Assembly (NCBI GenBank): GCA_002409145.1
Contig: DHUL01000030.1
Location: forward strand, 457 to 38,576
Origin: Bacteroidales bacterium UBA5235
Lineage (GTDB): Bacteria > Bacteroidota > Bacteroidia > Bacteroidales > VadinHA17
Direction of reading: 5' to 3'
Length of the DNA: 38,120 bases
A program made the translations under genes and the position numbers. The notes below the pieces were generated by a model. That model made no database searches. It was not told the origin of the DNA and saw only the letters and a list, made by a program, of their open reading frames with translations. Shown in pieces: positions 1 through 8,784 of this stretch (position 1 is its first letter; the number at the start of each line of letters is the position of its first letter).

Positions 1-106
1 GGTCTCAGGCCCGCCGCTACTGTCTCATATACAGAATATCTGCCATTTATGCAACTTATCTGCCTGGCAGGCACGTAGCGACAGGTCTCAGGCCTGTGGC
101 TACGTG
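1..106. repeat. Palindromic intergenic repeat, one full and one partial copy
   Basis: Bases 72-85 and 93-106 form a 14-bp inverted repeat with a single mismatch (80 against 98) and a 7-base loop. The right half of the unit recurs at 1-20: the 20 bases at 84-103 match 17 of 20 bases at 1-20, so the window appears to begin inside a second copy. A shorter palindrome, GCCTGGCAGGC, lies at 62-72. No T-run follows the hairpin on either strand, so it does not look like an intrinsic terminator. It resembles REP/BIME-type dispersed palindromes, but no other copy was noticed in this window and the identification is inference. Confidence 0.55.
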
Positions 107-155
107 TATAACAAGAAAATATGTTGCATCAATGATTGTACTTACAATTGCAGGT

Positions 156-746
156 TTATTCCCTTGGGGCTGCGCCCCCATGTAATCCGATATCTCCGGC
201 TACCTCCCGCATTCCCATTATTGTATCGGAGATAAGGTCATTCAGCTCAACTCCCAGCATGGCTGCGCCCTTTTCGATAACACCACGGTCAACGCCTGCT
301 GCAAACCTTTTATCTGTCCATTTCTTACGGACTGATTTTGCCTCCATATCCAGCACGCTTCGTGAAGGTCTGACAAGTGCGCTGGTAGTCACGAGTCCGG
401 TCAGCTCATCAATGGCAAAGAGCGTTTTCTCAAGGAGCGTCAGGGGCTCAGTCTGAGAACAGATACCGTACCCGTGGCTGACAACAGCCCGGACATACTC
501 CTCTGGCCAGCCCTCTTCCTTAAGTATCTTCTCCGTCATGGTGCAGTGCTGGTCAGGATACATCTCATAATCGAGATCATGAACCAGCCCTATTATTCCC
601 CACTTTTCCTCATCCTCACCGTGTTTGCGTGCCATGTATCTCATGACTGCCTCCACAGATAAGGCGTGCCTGTAAAGACTTTCTGACCTGTTATATCTCC
701 TGAATAGCTCAAGAGCTTCTTCCCTGGTGGGTACTATGCCTGTCAT
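156..746 (-). CDS. HD-domain metal-dependent hydrolase
   Basis: A 196-residue cytoplasmic protein with the HD phosphohydrolase signature: His27, the doublet His56-Asp57 in GLVHDLDYE, and a later Asp113 in FAIDELTG. These are the usual metal ligands of this superfamily. The family includes nucleotidases and other phosphohydrolases, and the substrate cannot be read from the sequence. It resembles the short stand-alone HD proteins common in anaerobes. No signal peptide or membrane segment is seen. It lies downstream of the C25 protease on the same strand, with a gap of 48 bases, so co-transcription is possible, though no functional link is evident. The ATG at 746 is the first start in frame. The C-terminal tail is Gly/Ala-rich and ends close to the palindromic repeat region. 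Confidence 0.85.
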   Translation of the reverse strand: MTGIVPTREEALELFRRYNRSESLYRHALSVEAVMRYMARKHGEDEEKWGIIGLVHDLDYEMYPDQHCTMTEKILKEEGWPEEYVRAVVSHGYGICSQTEPLTLLEKTLFAIDELTGLVTTSALVRPSRSVLDMEAKSVRKKWTDKRFAAGVDRGVIEKGAAMLGVELNDLISDTIMGMREVAGDIGLHGGAAPRE

Positions 747-794
747 TTCCTGATGATGAATGTGAATAGATGCATCAAAATTAAATCAGTCCGG

Positions 795-3700
795 TCACTT
801 TTTAACTGCCTTCACTGAGAAGCTCCTGTCCCCGCATGTAACCCGGAGCGTATAAATGCCTGATCCAAGGTGGCGGCAGTTGAATGGTATCCTGTTCCTG
901 CCGGGTGACAGAGCGGTCTCCGACCTCATGACAACTCTTCCCGAGGTATCAAGGAGCTCAAAACCTGCCGTTGCACTTCCCTCGAAATCAAGATCCAGTG
1001 AGAAACTCTCGGTGAAAGGATTGGGATGAAGGATTACCTGATCCTCATTTATCTCCGGTCCTGTTCCGGATATGACGAAAGAGACCGATGCCGTATCATT
1101 CCCTGCATAGCCATCCTCCGGCAACCGGCTGAAAACATGAATATGGTACGGAACATCCTTCACCAGACTGCATTTTTGGGTGAATGCGACATCAACAGTG
1201 TCTCCCGGGTCGATTTTCTTGTAGAATGTTTCATTGATCATTTCTCCTTCGTTGACACTGTATGCCAACGGAAAGCTCGTCAGTGCCGTACGTCCCAGGT
1301 TGATCACCCGTCCCCTTACGGTGACATTCGAAAGGAACGGCTCTGCATTGGGTGCAAAGACTGAATCGATCCGGAGGTCCGCCTCAAGGAATGAAATGTC
1401 GGGGAATGTAACCTGGTCAAGCCAGGCTCCGTCAAGACCTCCTGAGAGTGATACATCTTTTGAGAATACCCACTCAAGCAGGTGTACGCCCGGTTGCAGC
1501 AATTTCTTTCTTTGTGCCCAGGGAGTGTCACCCGAGATCTGCATGTCAGTGACACTGTCGACCCTGAAAGTCAGCTGGTCATAAATAGGTTCGGATGAGA
1601 CTCTTACAAAAAATGACAATGTGTCGGGTTCAGGGTTATTGACATATATGGCAAGAATTGATTCTGTTTTGTCCGGGATAAGGGCTGACCTTGCGGAATG
1701 AACGTTTTCATATGATGTGGAGGAGGTGATTATCCACGGGTATTCACCATCAGAAATCCACGGGAACACGTCGAATCTGTCGAACTCCCAGGTCTCGCGT
1801 GTCTTACCCGTACTGACTGACCATCTTCCCTTTGCCTCATAGTTACCGCATATGAAGCTGGCGTCATAGGTGATTACTTTCCCGGATCCGGCCAGCGGTG
1901 ATATTTCCGTTTCAAAGTAAATATCCTTCACCTGACCCGGTTTTAAGCTGTCAGTCGCCAGCTCGGGCTGTGATATGGCAAGCCATGATCCGGCAGGCGT
2001 GACTTTCACCACCCCTGTGGCAGCCGCTGATCCGTCATTTTTTATCCTGATCCGGAGATGCAGTTTTTCCCCCGCGTCAGGAAGAAAATTAGAGTTCCCA
2101 AGAGATGAATCATCATGAATGGCTGAAATAATCTTCAGGTCTGGTGCATTCAGGGTCATGTCAATGCCAAACCTGTACTCCTCGGTACCATCACTGATGC
2201 TAAGCAGCAGGGTTGCCAGCTCTCCGTCCTCCACACTGTCGGATACTCTGAAAATGAACTTTCCGGTTATAGTGCGTGTCTGTCCGGGAAGCAACACCCC
2301 GATAGTAGCCGTATCAGCCTCCATGGTTATCATCCCTGAGGAGACGGTTAGCCGGGCTGTCAGTTTTGAGGTCTGCATCTTTCCGATATTCTTCACAGTG
2401 ACCTTCAGATTTACCGGCTCACCATAATCGGGCAGGCCGTTACCATTTCCCCCGGCGTCATCGAACACTATATCACCAACGGTAATGAAAGGCTCAGGTA
2501 CATCACCGAAATGTATGGTCTTGTAGAAAGGAAGCATATTCTGTCCTGTGACTACCAGGAGGCATGAATCCTTAACGCCAGCAGGCACTGTCAGTGAAAT
2601 GTTGCCGGAGGGGCTTACAAACCGGGCATCCCATAGTGTGTCGAAGTCCGAAAGGGCTGCATATGCAAAAGGTTTGGCAAAGAAATTCAGGGTCTGCAAC
2701 TGCTGGGGAACCTTGTCCGGAAGGTCAATCCTGAAGGTGTCAGGCCTGCCTATTACGGGAGACAAGGAAGGATCTCCCAGCAGAATATATGTCTCCCAGT
2801 AGTACTTCTTGCGGGGGCTTGTACTGGCTGATACGGACATGTTGCCGGAAAAGTTTATCTGGCCCATAGTGTAGTACCATTCACCCGGCGATTCACCGTG
2901 TGTATGGAACAACCTGTCAAAGGCGCCTGTGCCACTAGTCTCGTAGGTGACATCCGGGCCGGGGGTTCCCGGACCTACTGACCAGAAAAAATCATCACTC
3001 CAGTATGAGTCATTGGTGCATCCTATGTATCCTATAGCCCCTTTGTCTGGAGTGGCAACCATGGCTGTGCCGAAGCACGATGCCACGTTTATCTGGGCTG
3101 TACGGCAGGCGTTTGCAATGATGAGCGGATATTCGTTTTCATTGTTGAACTCGTTCATCATTGAGGTTTTGAAAGCAGGGTCACTGAAGCCGGTGGCTTC
3201 TCCGTGACCTGTGTAATTGAGTATGCAGATTCCCTTGTTGAAAACGGTTTTCAGCGAGTCATCCTTCTGAGGTGAGTCAGGATATAGCCAGCCGATGGCA
3301 TTCAGTGAGGTGTCAGGTTTAAGATAGGTGTTATATATGTAAGAAACCTGTCCGTTCATATAACGCTCAAACCCCGGGGCATTTCCTGAGGTTGCGAGTG
3401 CCCTGGACCAGTTATCTGTGGCCGGACCAAACCTGTTTGTCTCATAATCGATGATCTTTTTGACCATCCCCTTCATCTGGGTGGTATCTGATGCCGGGAG
3501 TCTGCCGATGAAAAGTTCCGGAATATAGTCGCCCTGGCCGTCAAACTCGCCATAGTAGAGGTCTGATACATTGGTTATGCCGCGTGCTGTGGGTATTATT
3601 GACTGATCACCCGCAATCATCAGGTAATGTACCGGGGTCCCCTGCTCCATAAGATCGAAATAAACGGTTGAGATACTCTTTTTCAGGTCCTTGTAGACTG

Positions 3701-4529
3701 TGTCAGCCGGCCCTGACTTTCTGTAAATTATGGTTGAGCGTATTCCCTTCAGGGTTTTCCATTTAACCAGTGGCTCAAGGTGTTTTCTGAAGATGGAGTC
3801 GGTTACTATGATCATGTTGACAGGCCGGTCAGAATAGCCTGTGATATAAGAGTCTGATTCAAATTCGCCCTTGCCGGAGGGATCTTCGGCATCCTCCTCA
3901 CCCTTTGTTGCTTCCGGTTTGAACCCGATCTCAAGCTTCATCGAAGTGATAAGGTCCACGTATCGGCCCCGGGGATTGTAGAAAGCCGGGGAGACCGCTA
4001 TGTTTGCCAGATGGCGGCCCCTGAATATACCTTCGTGAGTCACCTTTACAGTGTCATGAAAAAGGGTGGTCTGGCTACCATAGGCTTTTCGGTCCTTAAC
4101 AGTAATCCTGTCATCACGTTCCTGGTTCTTGGTCCTTGCCGGCTGAGCCGGGAAGAGTTCGGCATGAGGGGCGCCATGGTCCGCAAAACGGATTCTGCGT
4201 GAAGTCACTTCGGAGATTGAGACAACCACTTCCATTCCATCCGGTACTTCAACAAGCCGGCTCCAGACCGGTAGCTCCGGCTGTCCGGTCTCAGGAGACT
4301 GATGATGCCCGGGAAGAAACAACCTCAGATACTTGCCTGAAGGGTCAGTAATGGTCTGGAATTTTGATTCACCGGAGCGGTAGATGAAGTCAGACGGCTG
4401 ATGCGATAAGCTTCTGCCAGGTTTGTCGCCGGCCATCCTTCCTGCATAAGCCTGAGAATCAGCATCGGGCAGGTTTAGCAGCAGCATTACAACCGCCAAC
4501 ACTGCGGTTACCCTCTGTTTTACCCTCAT
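795..4529 (-). CDS. Secreted gingipain-like C25 cysteine protease with T9SS sorting domain
   Basis: A protein of 1,244 residues. The frame extends upstream to a TTG, but the ATG at 4529 gives a standard signal peptide (MRVKQR, a hydrophobic core, then Ala/Gln-rich residues), so it is preferred. Residues about 30-235 look like the C25 propeptide. The catalytic region (about 236-610) holds LNYTGHGE with His442 and IIANACRT with Cys475. The His-Cys spacing of 33 equals that of RgpB gingipain (H211/C244). Repeated beta-sandwich regions follow (CARDB/Ig-like, with NGLPDYGEPVNL and SNFLPDAGEKL segments). The last 75 or so residues begin LHPNPF and contain LLDTSGRVV, a type A T9SS C-terminal signal. 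It is therefore predicted to cross the outer membrane by T9SS and be surface-attached or released. Arg versus Lys specificity cannot be told. Confidence 0.9.
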   Translation of the reverse strand: MRVKQRVTAVLAVVMLLLNLPDADSQAYAGRMAGDKPGRSLSHQPSDFIYRSGESKFQTITDPSGKYLRLFLPGHHQSPETGQPELPVWSRLVEVPDGMEVVVSISEVTSRRIRFADHGAPHAELFPAQPARTKNQERDDRITVKDRKAYGSQTTLFHDTVKVTHEGIFRGRHLANIAVSPAFYNPRGRYVDLITSMKLEIGFKPEATKGEEDAEDPSGKGEFESDSYITGYSDRPVNMIIVTDSIFRKHLEPLVKWKTLKGIRSTIIYRKSGPADTVYKDLKKSISTVYFDLMEQGTPVHYLMIAGDQSIIPTARGITNVSDLYYGEFDGQGDYIPELFIGRLPASDTTQMKGMVKKIIDYETNRFGPATDNWSRALATSGNAPGFERYMNGQVSYIYNTYLKPDTSLNAIGWLYPDSPQKDDSLKTVFNKGICILNYTGHGEATGFSDPAFKTSMMNEFNNENEYPLIIANACRTAQINVASCFGTAMVATPDKGAIGYIGCTNDSYWSDDFFWSVGPGTPGPDVTYETSGTGAFDRLFHTHGESPGEWYYTMGQINFSGNMSVSASTSPRKKYYWETYILLGDPSLSPVIGRPDTFRIDLPDKVPQQLQTLNFFAKPFAYAALSDFDTLWDARFVSPSGNISLTVPAGVKDSCLLVVTGQNMLPFYKTIHFGDVPEPFITVGDIVFDDAGGNGNGLPDYGEPVNLKVTVKNIGKMQTSKLTARLTVSSGMITMEADTATIGVLLPGQTRTITGKFIFRVSDSVEDGELATLLLSISDGTEEYRFGIDMTLNAPDLKIISAIHDDSSLGNSNFLPDAGEKLHLRIRIKNDGSAAATGVVKVTPAGSWLAISQPELATDSLKPGQVKDIYFETEISPLAGSGKVITYDASFICGNYEAKGRWSVSTGKTRETWEFDRFDVFPWISDGEYPWIITSSTSYENVHSARSALIPDKTESILAIYVNNPEPDTLSFFVRVSSEPIYDQLTFRVDSVTDMQISGDTPWAQRKKLLQPGVHLLEWVFSKDVSLSGGLDGAWLDQVTFPDISFLEADLRIDSVFAPNAEPFLSNVTVRGRVINLGRTALTSFPLAYSVNEGEMINETFYKKIDPGDTVDVAFTQKCSLVKDVPYHIHVFSRLPEDGYAGNDTASVSFVISGTGPEINEDQVILHPNPFTESFSLDLDFEGSATAGFELLDTSGRVVMRSETALSPGRNRIPFNCRHLGSGIYTLRVTCGDRSFSVKAVKK

Positions 4530-4652
4530 AACCTGAATATACGAAGCCAATATAACTAAAAATTACCTCAAATTATATGCCGGAACCGGATTCAACCGTT
4601 ATTTGAATTGAATTCGTATATTTAACCGTAAATACAGGAAATTGTTCAGGGA
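4530..4652. other. Divergent intergenic region between protease and sensor phosphatase
   Basis: This AT-rich spacer separates two divergently transcribed genes and should hold both promoters. On the plus strand TATATTTA at 4617-4624 matches seven of eight positions of the Bacteroidota -7 element, about 28 bases before the ATG at 4653, but no -33 element lies at the right distance. No convincing element was seen for the protease on the minus strand. Confidence 0.35.
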
Positions 4653-7600
4653 ATGAAGAAGGGCTTCAAGGTTACATTACTCCTTCTATTATCGTCATTG
4701 TCAGTGGTTTCGCAGGTCAACAGGTATGGCACGCCTTTGATCAGCCGGTTTGATGCATCAGCTACACCGGGAGAACTCCGCAACCTGTGTATCACTATGG
4801 ACAGCCGCGGAGTGATGTACTTTGGCAATGAGGCGGGAGGAATAGTCACATATGACGGAAGCAGGTGGGGAATGATCACCACACCGGGACTTGGAGCGGT
4901 CACTTCACTGATCACTGACACACACGGAATCGTTTATGCCGGGGGAAGAAACGGCTTCGGCCTCCTGCAGCCTGACGATGCCGGCAGACTGACCTATATT
5001 TCTCTCACAGAACTGATAATAAGCCGGGAGGCTGCAGAAACATGCGGCCCGATAACTTCAATTACGGCTGACAGCAATCAGGTCTGTTTCAGTGACGGAA
5101 GTAGATTATATATTGCGGGTCATGAGACCGACTCAGTTACAGTCACAGACCTGAAAAAAGATCTGGACATAAGCAACGTTTCTGCATTGCTTGCATTTGA
5201 CAACAGGATAATAATTGCTGATAACCTGGAGGGACTCTTTTTCTACAGCCAGGACAGAACCGGCAGAATTCCCGGAGGAGAGATACCGGCACCGGCCAGG
5301 TACGTCAGGCTCGTTCCATATGACAGGGACAACCTTCTCATTGGCGATGCGCAAAAGGGACTGATGTTGTTCAACATAAGAACCGGCACTTTGTCTCAGT
5401 TGTCCGCACTCACGGAAGCTAAAACAGTGACGGGAAGAGGTTCGCTTACTGATGTAGCTGTGCTGCCCGGCAACCTGATTGCCGCAGGTTATTCAGACAG
5501 GGGAGGGGTCCGTATCTATAGCCACGAGGGACGACTTCTCCAGCATATTTCCAATAGGACTGCAGCAGTGACTGAGTCATCAGTTACGGCCATGTTCTGT
5601 CATAACACATCCAACTCGCAGCTGTGGTTCTGTACACTGGGCTTTGTCAACAGGGCTTATATATCATTGCCGGCATCCGGATTCACTCCTGAAGTCGGGA
5701 TCACCTCTGTCTGTGGACCCCTGGCCGAATACGCCGGAGCCATTTATGCCGGAACTGAAGAGGGACTTCTTGGCAGCTATACTGACCCTTCCGGATCGAG
5801 ACGGTTCAGGAGGATCGGAAGTCAGGCTGCCAGAGTCAATTCGCTGGCCACAGTGGAACTCCCGGAAGGCAGAGTCCTTCTGGCTGCAACAGATAACGGA
5901 CTGCTGCAGCTTGACAGGCATGATGACCCCGGACGATTCCTTCCCTGGCTGCATCTCACTGCTGCCCGCAACTCGGGCCAGGATCCCGGGGTGATTGTAT
6001 CAGGCTCACCGGACGGAACAGTCAGAACACTGAATTATGACGGGAATGAATGGGAAGTAAAACATACTATCAGCGATGTGGTTTCTGGCAGCATCAATGA
6101 TATCGAACAGACCATTCCGGAGGAATGGTGGATGGTAACATCTGATCCGTATTCCCTGGTAAGAATGCATTGTGAATCAGATGATACGGTCTTATCAGTA
6201 TACGGAAGGGATAAGGGTGTGATATCAGACACCCTTAACAGTATCGCTGTCATTAATGACAATCTGTACCTGTGCACAGGCAGGGGTATCTTTATTTATG
6301 ACCGGAAGGATGATACTTTTAAAAAGGATCATGATCTGACCGGAGAAACGTTTGATGGGGCCAACATCAGGATGGTGACCAGTACCCCGGAAGGGGAAAT
6401 TGTCATCTCGGGCTATGATTCGCGCAACTTTGACGCCATTGTTACTACCACCCGCCAGGGTCATGTGGTCTTCAGACGCCAGTTTGATTTCCTGCCTGAC
6501 CTGGCAACAGCGGGGGTATCGTATGCTGACGGAAGCGTATGGCTCGCAAAAGGGCAGAACCTGTTTGTCCTTGACAAGTCGAAGCTGGCCTTCAGATACG
6601 GTGATTTCAGCACTCTGTTCACCAGGATTATTACCGGGAACGGTCTGATTCTCATGGATGGCACCTTTTATACTGAATCGAAAGACGGCCAACGGATACC
6701 ATCAGCAAAACAGCCAGATAAACCCGGCATCACCCTTGCTCACATTGACAACAGTGTCACCTTCAGCTGGACCACAACCTCTTATGTTGATGAGGAGAAG
6801 ACAGAGTACAGGTACAGGCTGGAGGGCTATGATGATGACTGGTCAGCCTGGGAGAAGCGGAATTACAGGGATTACACCAATCTGCCTTCCGGCGATTTCC
6901 GGTTTGTGGTCAAGGCACGAACCATAACAGGATTTGAGGGGGAGGAACTTTACTTTTCGTTCTCTGTCAGGAAGCCATGGTTTGCCTCACTTGGTGCAAA
7001 ACTATTCTATGCAGCTGTTGCAGGTTGGCTCCTTTTCCTGCTTATCAGGTACTTTGCACGAAGGCTTCGCGTAAGGAACAGGAGGATTGACAACCTTCTC
7101 AGGCAGAGAAATGAAGCAACGGCGAGGGGAAAGAACGAGATCGAAGGGCTTGAGAAGTATGCCGGTATGGTTCAGCAGGCTCTTCTGCCTTCAGAGAAGC
7201 GGCTTGGAGAAGCCATCCCAAACAGTTTTCTCCTTAACAGGCCCAAAGGTACTGTCAGCGGAGATTTCTTCTGGATGGCCAGGCAGGGCGAAAGATCAAT
7301 AATGGCTGTGGGTGACTGTACAGGTCACGGGGTGCCCTCTGCACTGCGTACAGTAATGGCGCTTTGCTTCCTTGATGAGATAGCCGACAGACCGGGATTT
7401 ATGACCACCTCCGAGATGCTGAGGGAATTCAAATACAGACTGACCAGAGCCTTCTCAACTCTTCCCGCCGGTGAAGTACAGCAGGAGGGTATTGATATCT
7501 CACTGCTTTCGATTGACAGGGCCAGGAAAACTGTTGAGTATTCAGGGGCAGCCATGCAATGCTTCAGGGTCAGAGAGATGAGTGACCAGGAGAAGGTCAG

Positions 7601-7967
7601 ATGGGACAACGGTGAATTCAAACCCAATGAAGGCACCCAGGTCAGCGGCAAGTATCTGCTGGAAACCGTTTACGGCGACAGAGTGCCCCTGGGAATGCAC
7701 CTTGACGGTGACCACATGTTTACCCAGCACACCTGGAAGCTTGAAAAGGACTCTTCATATTATCTCTTCACTGACGGTTACCCTGACCAGTTCAATGGCG
7801 CTACAGGGAAGAAATTCATGAGGAGAAACATGCGGAAACTGGTCCTCGACATTCAGAATTACCCGATGAACAAACAAAAGGAGATCCTTGAAGAGCGCCT
7901 GGACAGCTGGATGGGAAAAACGCACCAGACCGATGATATACTGGTAGCAGGATTGAGGATTGACTGA
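4653..7967 (+). CDS. Propeller-sensor SpoIIE/PP2C-type protein phosphatase
   Basis: A 1,104-residue predicted inner-membrane sensor. The N-terminus has a signal-like hydrophobic stretch (LLLLLSSLSVVSQ). Residues about 25-690 form repeated propeller-type blades, as in the extracytoplasmic part of Bacteroidota hybrid two-component sensors. A Y_Y_Y-like domain (about 711-770; YRYRLEGYDDDWSAW) precedes one transmembrane helix (about 783-803) and a short coiled-coil linker. The cytoplasmic part (about 836-1104) is a SpoIIE/PP2C phosphatase: QQALLPS, SGDFFW, GDCTGHGVPSA, GIDISLLSID, FTDGYPDQ and the final TDDILVAG, so the metal-binding acidic residues are retained. There is no histidine kinase or receiver domain, so the output is predicted to be Ser/Thr dephosphorylation, perhaps of an anti-sigma-factor antagonist. 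No partner is encoded nearby. It converges with the next gene with 4 bases between them. Confidence 0.88.
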   Translation: MKKGFKVTLLLLLSSLSVVSQVNRYGTPLISRFDASATPGELRNLCITMDSRGVMYFGNEAGGIVTYDGSRWGMITTPGLGAVTSLITDTHGIVYAGGRNGFGLLQPDDAGRLTYISLTELIISREAAETCGPITSITADSNQVCFSDGSRLYIAGHETDSVTVTDLKKDLDISNVSALLAFDNRIIIADNLEGLFFYSQDRTGRIPGGEIPAPARYVRLVPYDRDNLLIGDAQKGLMLFNIRTGTLSQLSALTEAKTVTGRGSLTDVAVLPGNLIAAGYSDRGGVRIYSHEGRLLQHISNRTAAVTESSVTAMFCHNTSNSQLWFCTLGFVNRAYISLPASGFTPEVGITSVCGPLAEYAGAIYAGTEEGLLGSYTDPSGSRRFRRIGSQAARVNSLATVELPEGRVLLAATDNGLLQLDRHDDPGRFLPWLHLTAARNSGQDPGVIVSGSPDGTVRTLNYDGNEWEVKHTISDVVSGSINDIEQTIPEEWWMVTSDPYSLVRMHCESDDTVLSVYGRDKGVISDTLNSIAVINDNLYLCTGRGIFIYDRKDDTFKKDHDLTGETFDGANIRMVTSTPEGEIVISGYDSRNFDAIVTTTRQGHVVFRRQFDFLPDLATAGVSYADGSVWLAKGQNLFVLDKSKLAFRYGDFSTLFTRIITGNGLILMDGTFYTESKDGQRIPSAKQPDKPGITLAHIDNSVTFSWTTTSYVDEEKTEYRYRLEGYDDDWSAWEKRNYRDYTNLPSGDFRFVVKARTITGFEGEELYFSFSVRKPWFASLGAKLFYAAVAGWLLFLLIRYFARRLRVRNRRIDNLLRQRNEATARGKNEIEGLEKYAGMVQQALLPSEKRLGEAIPNSFLLNRPKGTVSGDFFWMARQGERSIMAVGDCTGHGVPSALRTVMALCFLDEIADRPGFMTTSEMLREFKYRLTRAFSTLPAGEVQQEGIDISLLSIDRARKTVEYSGAAMQCFRVREMSDQEKVRWDNGEFKPNEGTQVSGKYLLETVYGDRVPLGMHLDGDHMFTQHTWKLEKDSSYYLFTDGYPDQFNGATGKKFMRRNMRKLVLDIQNYPMNKQKEILEERLDSWMGKTHQTDDILVAGLRID

Positions 7968-7971
7968 TTGT

Positions 7972-8619
7972 TCACATGCCTGAACCGAACTCATTGCTGA
8001 GCCGGTAAAAGATTCCCTTTTCACTGCCCTCGTAAGTAATCAGGCCGCAGAGGATAAAGTCACTCAGGATCTTTTCGGCACGCCTGGAGTTGATCCCTGT
8101 GAGGTTACGGAATTCTGCCATTGTTATCCTTCCCTCTCTGCCCAGATGATTCAGAAGCAGGTTTTCAGTCTCCTCAAACCTGAGGAGCAGTCCGCGTGAC
8201 TTTGCACTGCGCCGCCACACCTGAAGTATAACCCTGTCAGCCATGAAGTTCTGGTCATTCTGCCTGAAGTAGGCTTTCCATCTGCCGTGTTCGTCCTTTG
8301 CCTTTACAGGTATGATGGTGCTCTTGGGCACCTCTACCTCCAGTATGTTCTTGCCGTTAACAGTATGATTCCTGGTACGTAAGGTAACCTCCGGGTCACA
8401 GTGAAGCCTTGCGGCAGCGTCAATCATATAGTATTCCTCATCCGATCTGACACCGGCGAGCGATCCGTTGTCCCTTACCCCGATAAGCAGCTTTCCCCCG
8501 GAAGTATTTGAAAAGGCAGACAGGGTACGAGCTATCTTCTGCGGGTCAGAGATGCAGTACTTGAAGTCAAGGTTCAAACCCTCGCCGCCTGATATCAGGT
8601 TGTGGATATATCGTCCCAT
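7972..8619 (-). CDS. AlbA_2 (Schlafen-type) domain protein
   Basis: A 215-residue cytoplasmic protein. Residues about 10-130 match the AlbA_2 fold found in Schlafen-like putative ATP-binding or transcriptional-regulator proteins: GLNLDFKYCI near the start, then ALSAFSNTSGGKLLIGVRDNG, the family's characteristic N-terminal motif. The C-terminal third (about 150-200) looks like a winged helix (ITMAEFRNLTGINSRRAEKILSDFILCGLI), which suggests DNA binding. It probably acts as a regulator, but no target is apparent. It faces the sensor phosphatase gene tail to tail and is divergent from the aldo/keto reductase. The usual C-terminal helicase-like extension of longer family members is absent, so this is a short form. 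Confidence 0.8.
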   Translation of the reverse strand: MGRYIHNLISGGEGLNLDFKYCISDPQKIARTLSAFSNTSGGKLLIGVRDNGSLAGVRSDEEYYMIDAAARLHCDPEVTLRTRNHTVNGKNILEVEVPKSTIIPVKAKDEHGRWKAYFRQNDQNFMADRVILQVWRRSAKSRGLLLRFEETENLLLNHLGREGRITMAEFRNLTGINSRRAEKILSDFILCGLITYEGSEKGIFYRLSNEFGSGM

Positions 8620-8784
8620 GATGGCCTGATTTTTTGCTGCGCGGCAGCTTCGCTAAAATAAGATAAAATATTTGTATATTGGCCCATTCTCACCGGCAGG
8701 ATGATCTGATCAGCCTGATTTTATCAACACTGCCCGGAAGTGTGAAATTGTGAAGGAATCAGAGAAAACGAGCAACAATTCCCT
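8620..8784. other. Divergent intergenic region
   Basis: The spacer lies between the AlbA_2 gene (minus) and the reductase gene (plus). It contains the small hairpin GCTGCGCGGCAGC at about 8637-8649 beside a T-run, and AATATTTG near 8670 (seven of eight -7 positions on the plus strand). Neither is strong enough to call a site. Confidence 0.3.

Noticed and set aside
1..106. CRISPR array at the left edge
   Set aside because: Only two imperfect units are present, with no regular spacers and no cas gene in the window.
8637..8649. Small hairpin GCTGCGCGGCAGC beside a T-run
   Set aside because: The T-run precedes rather than follows the stem on the plus strand, so it is not a terminator; it is too short to call a regulatory RNA.
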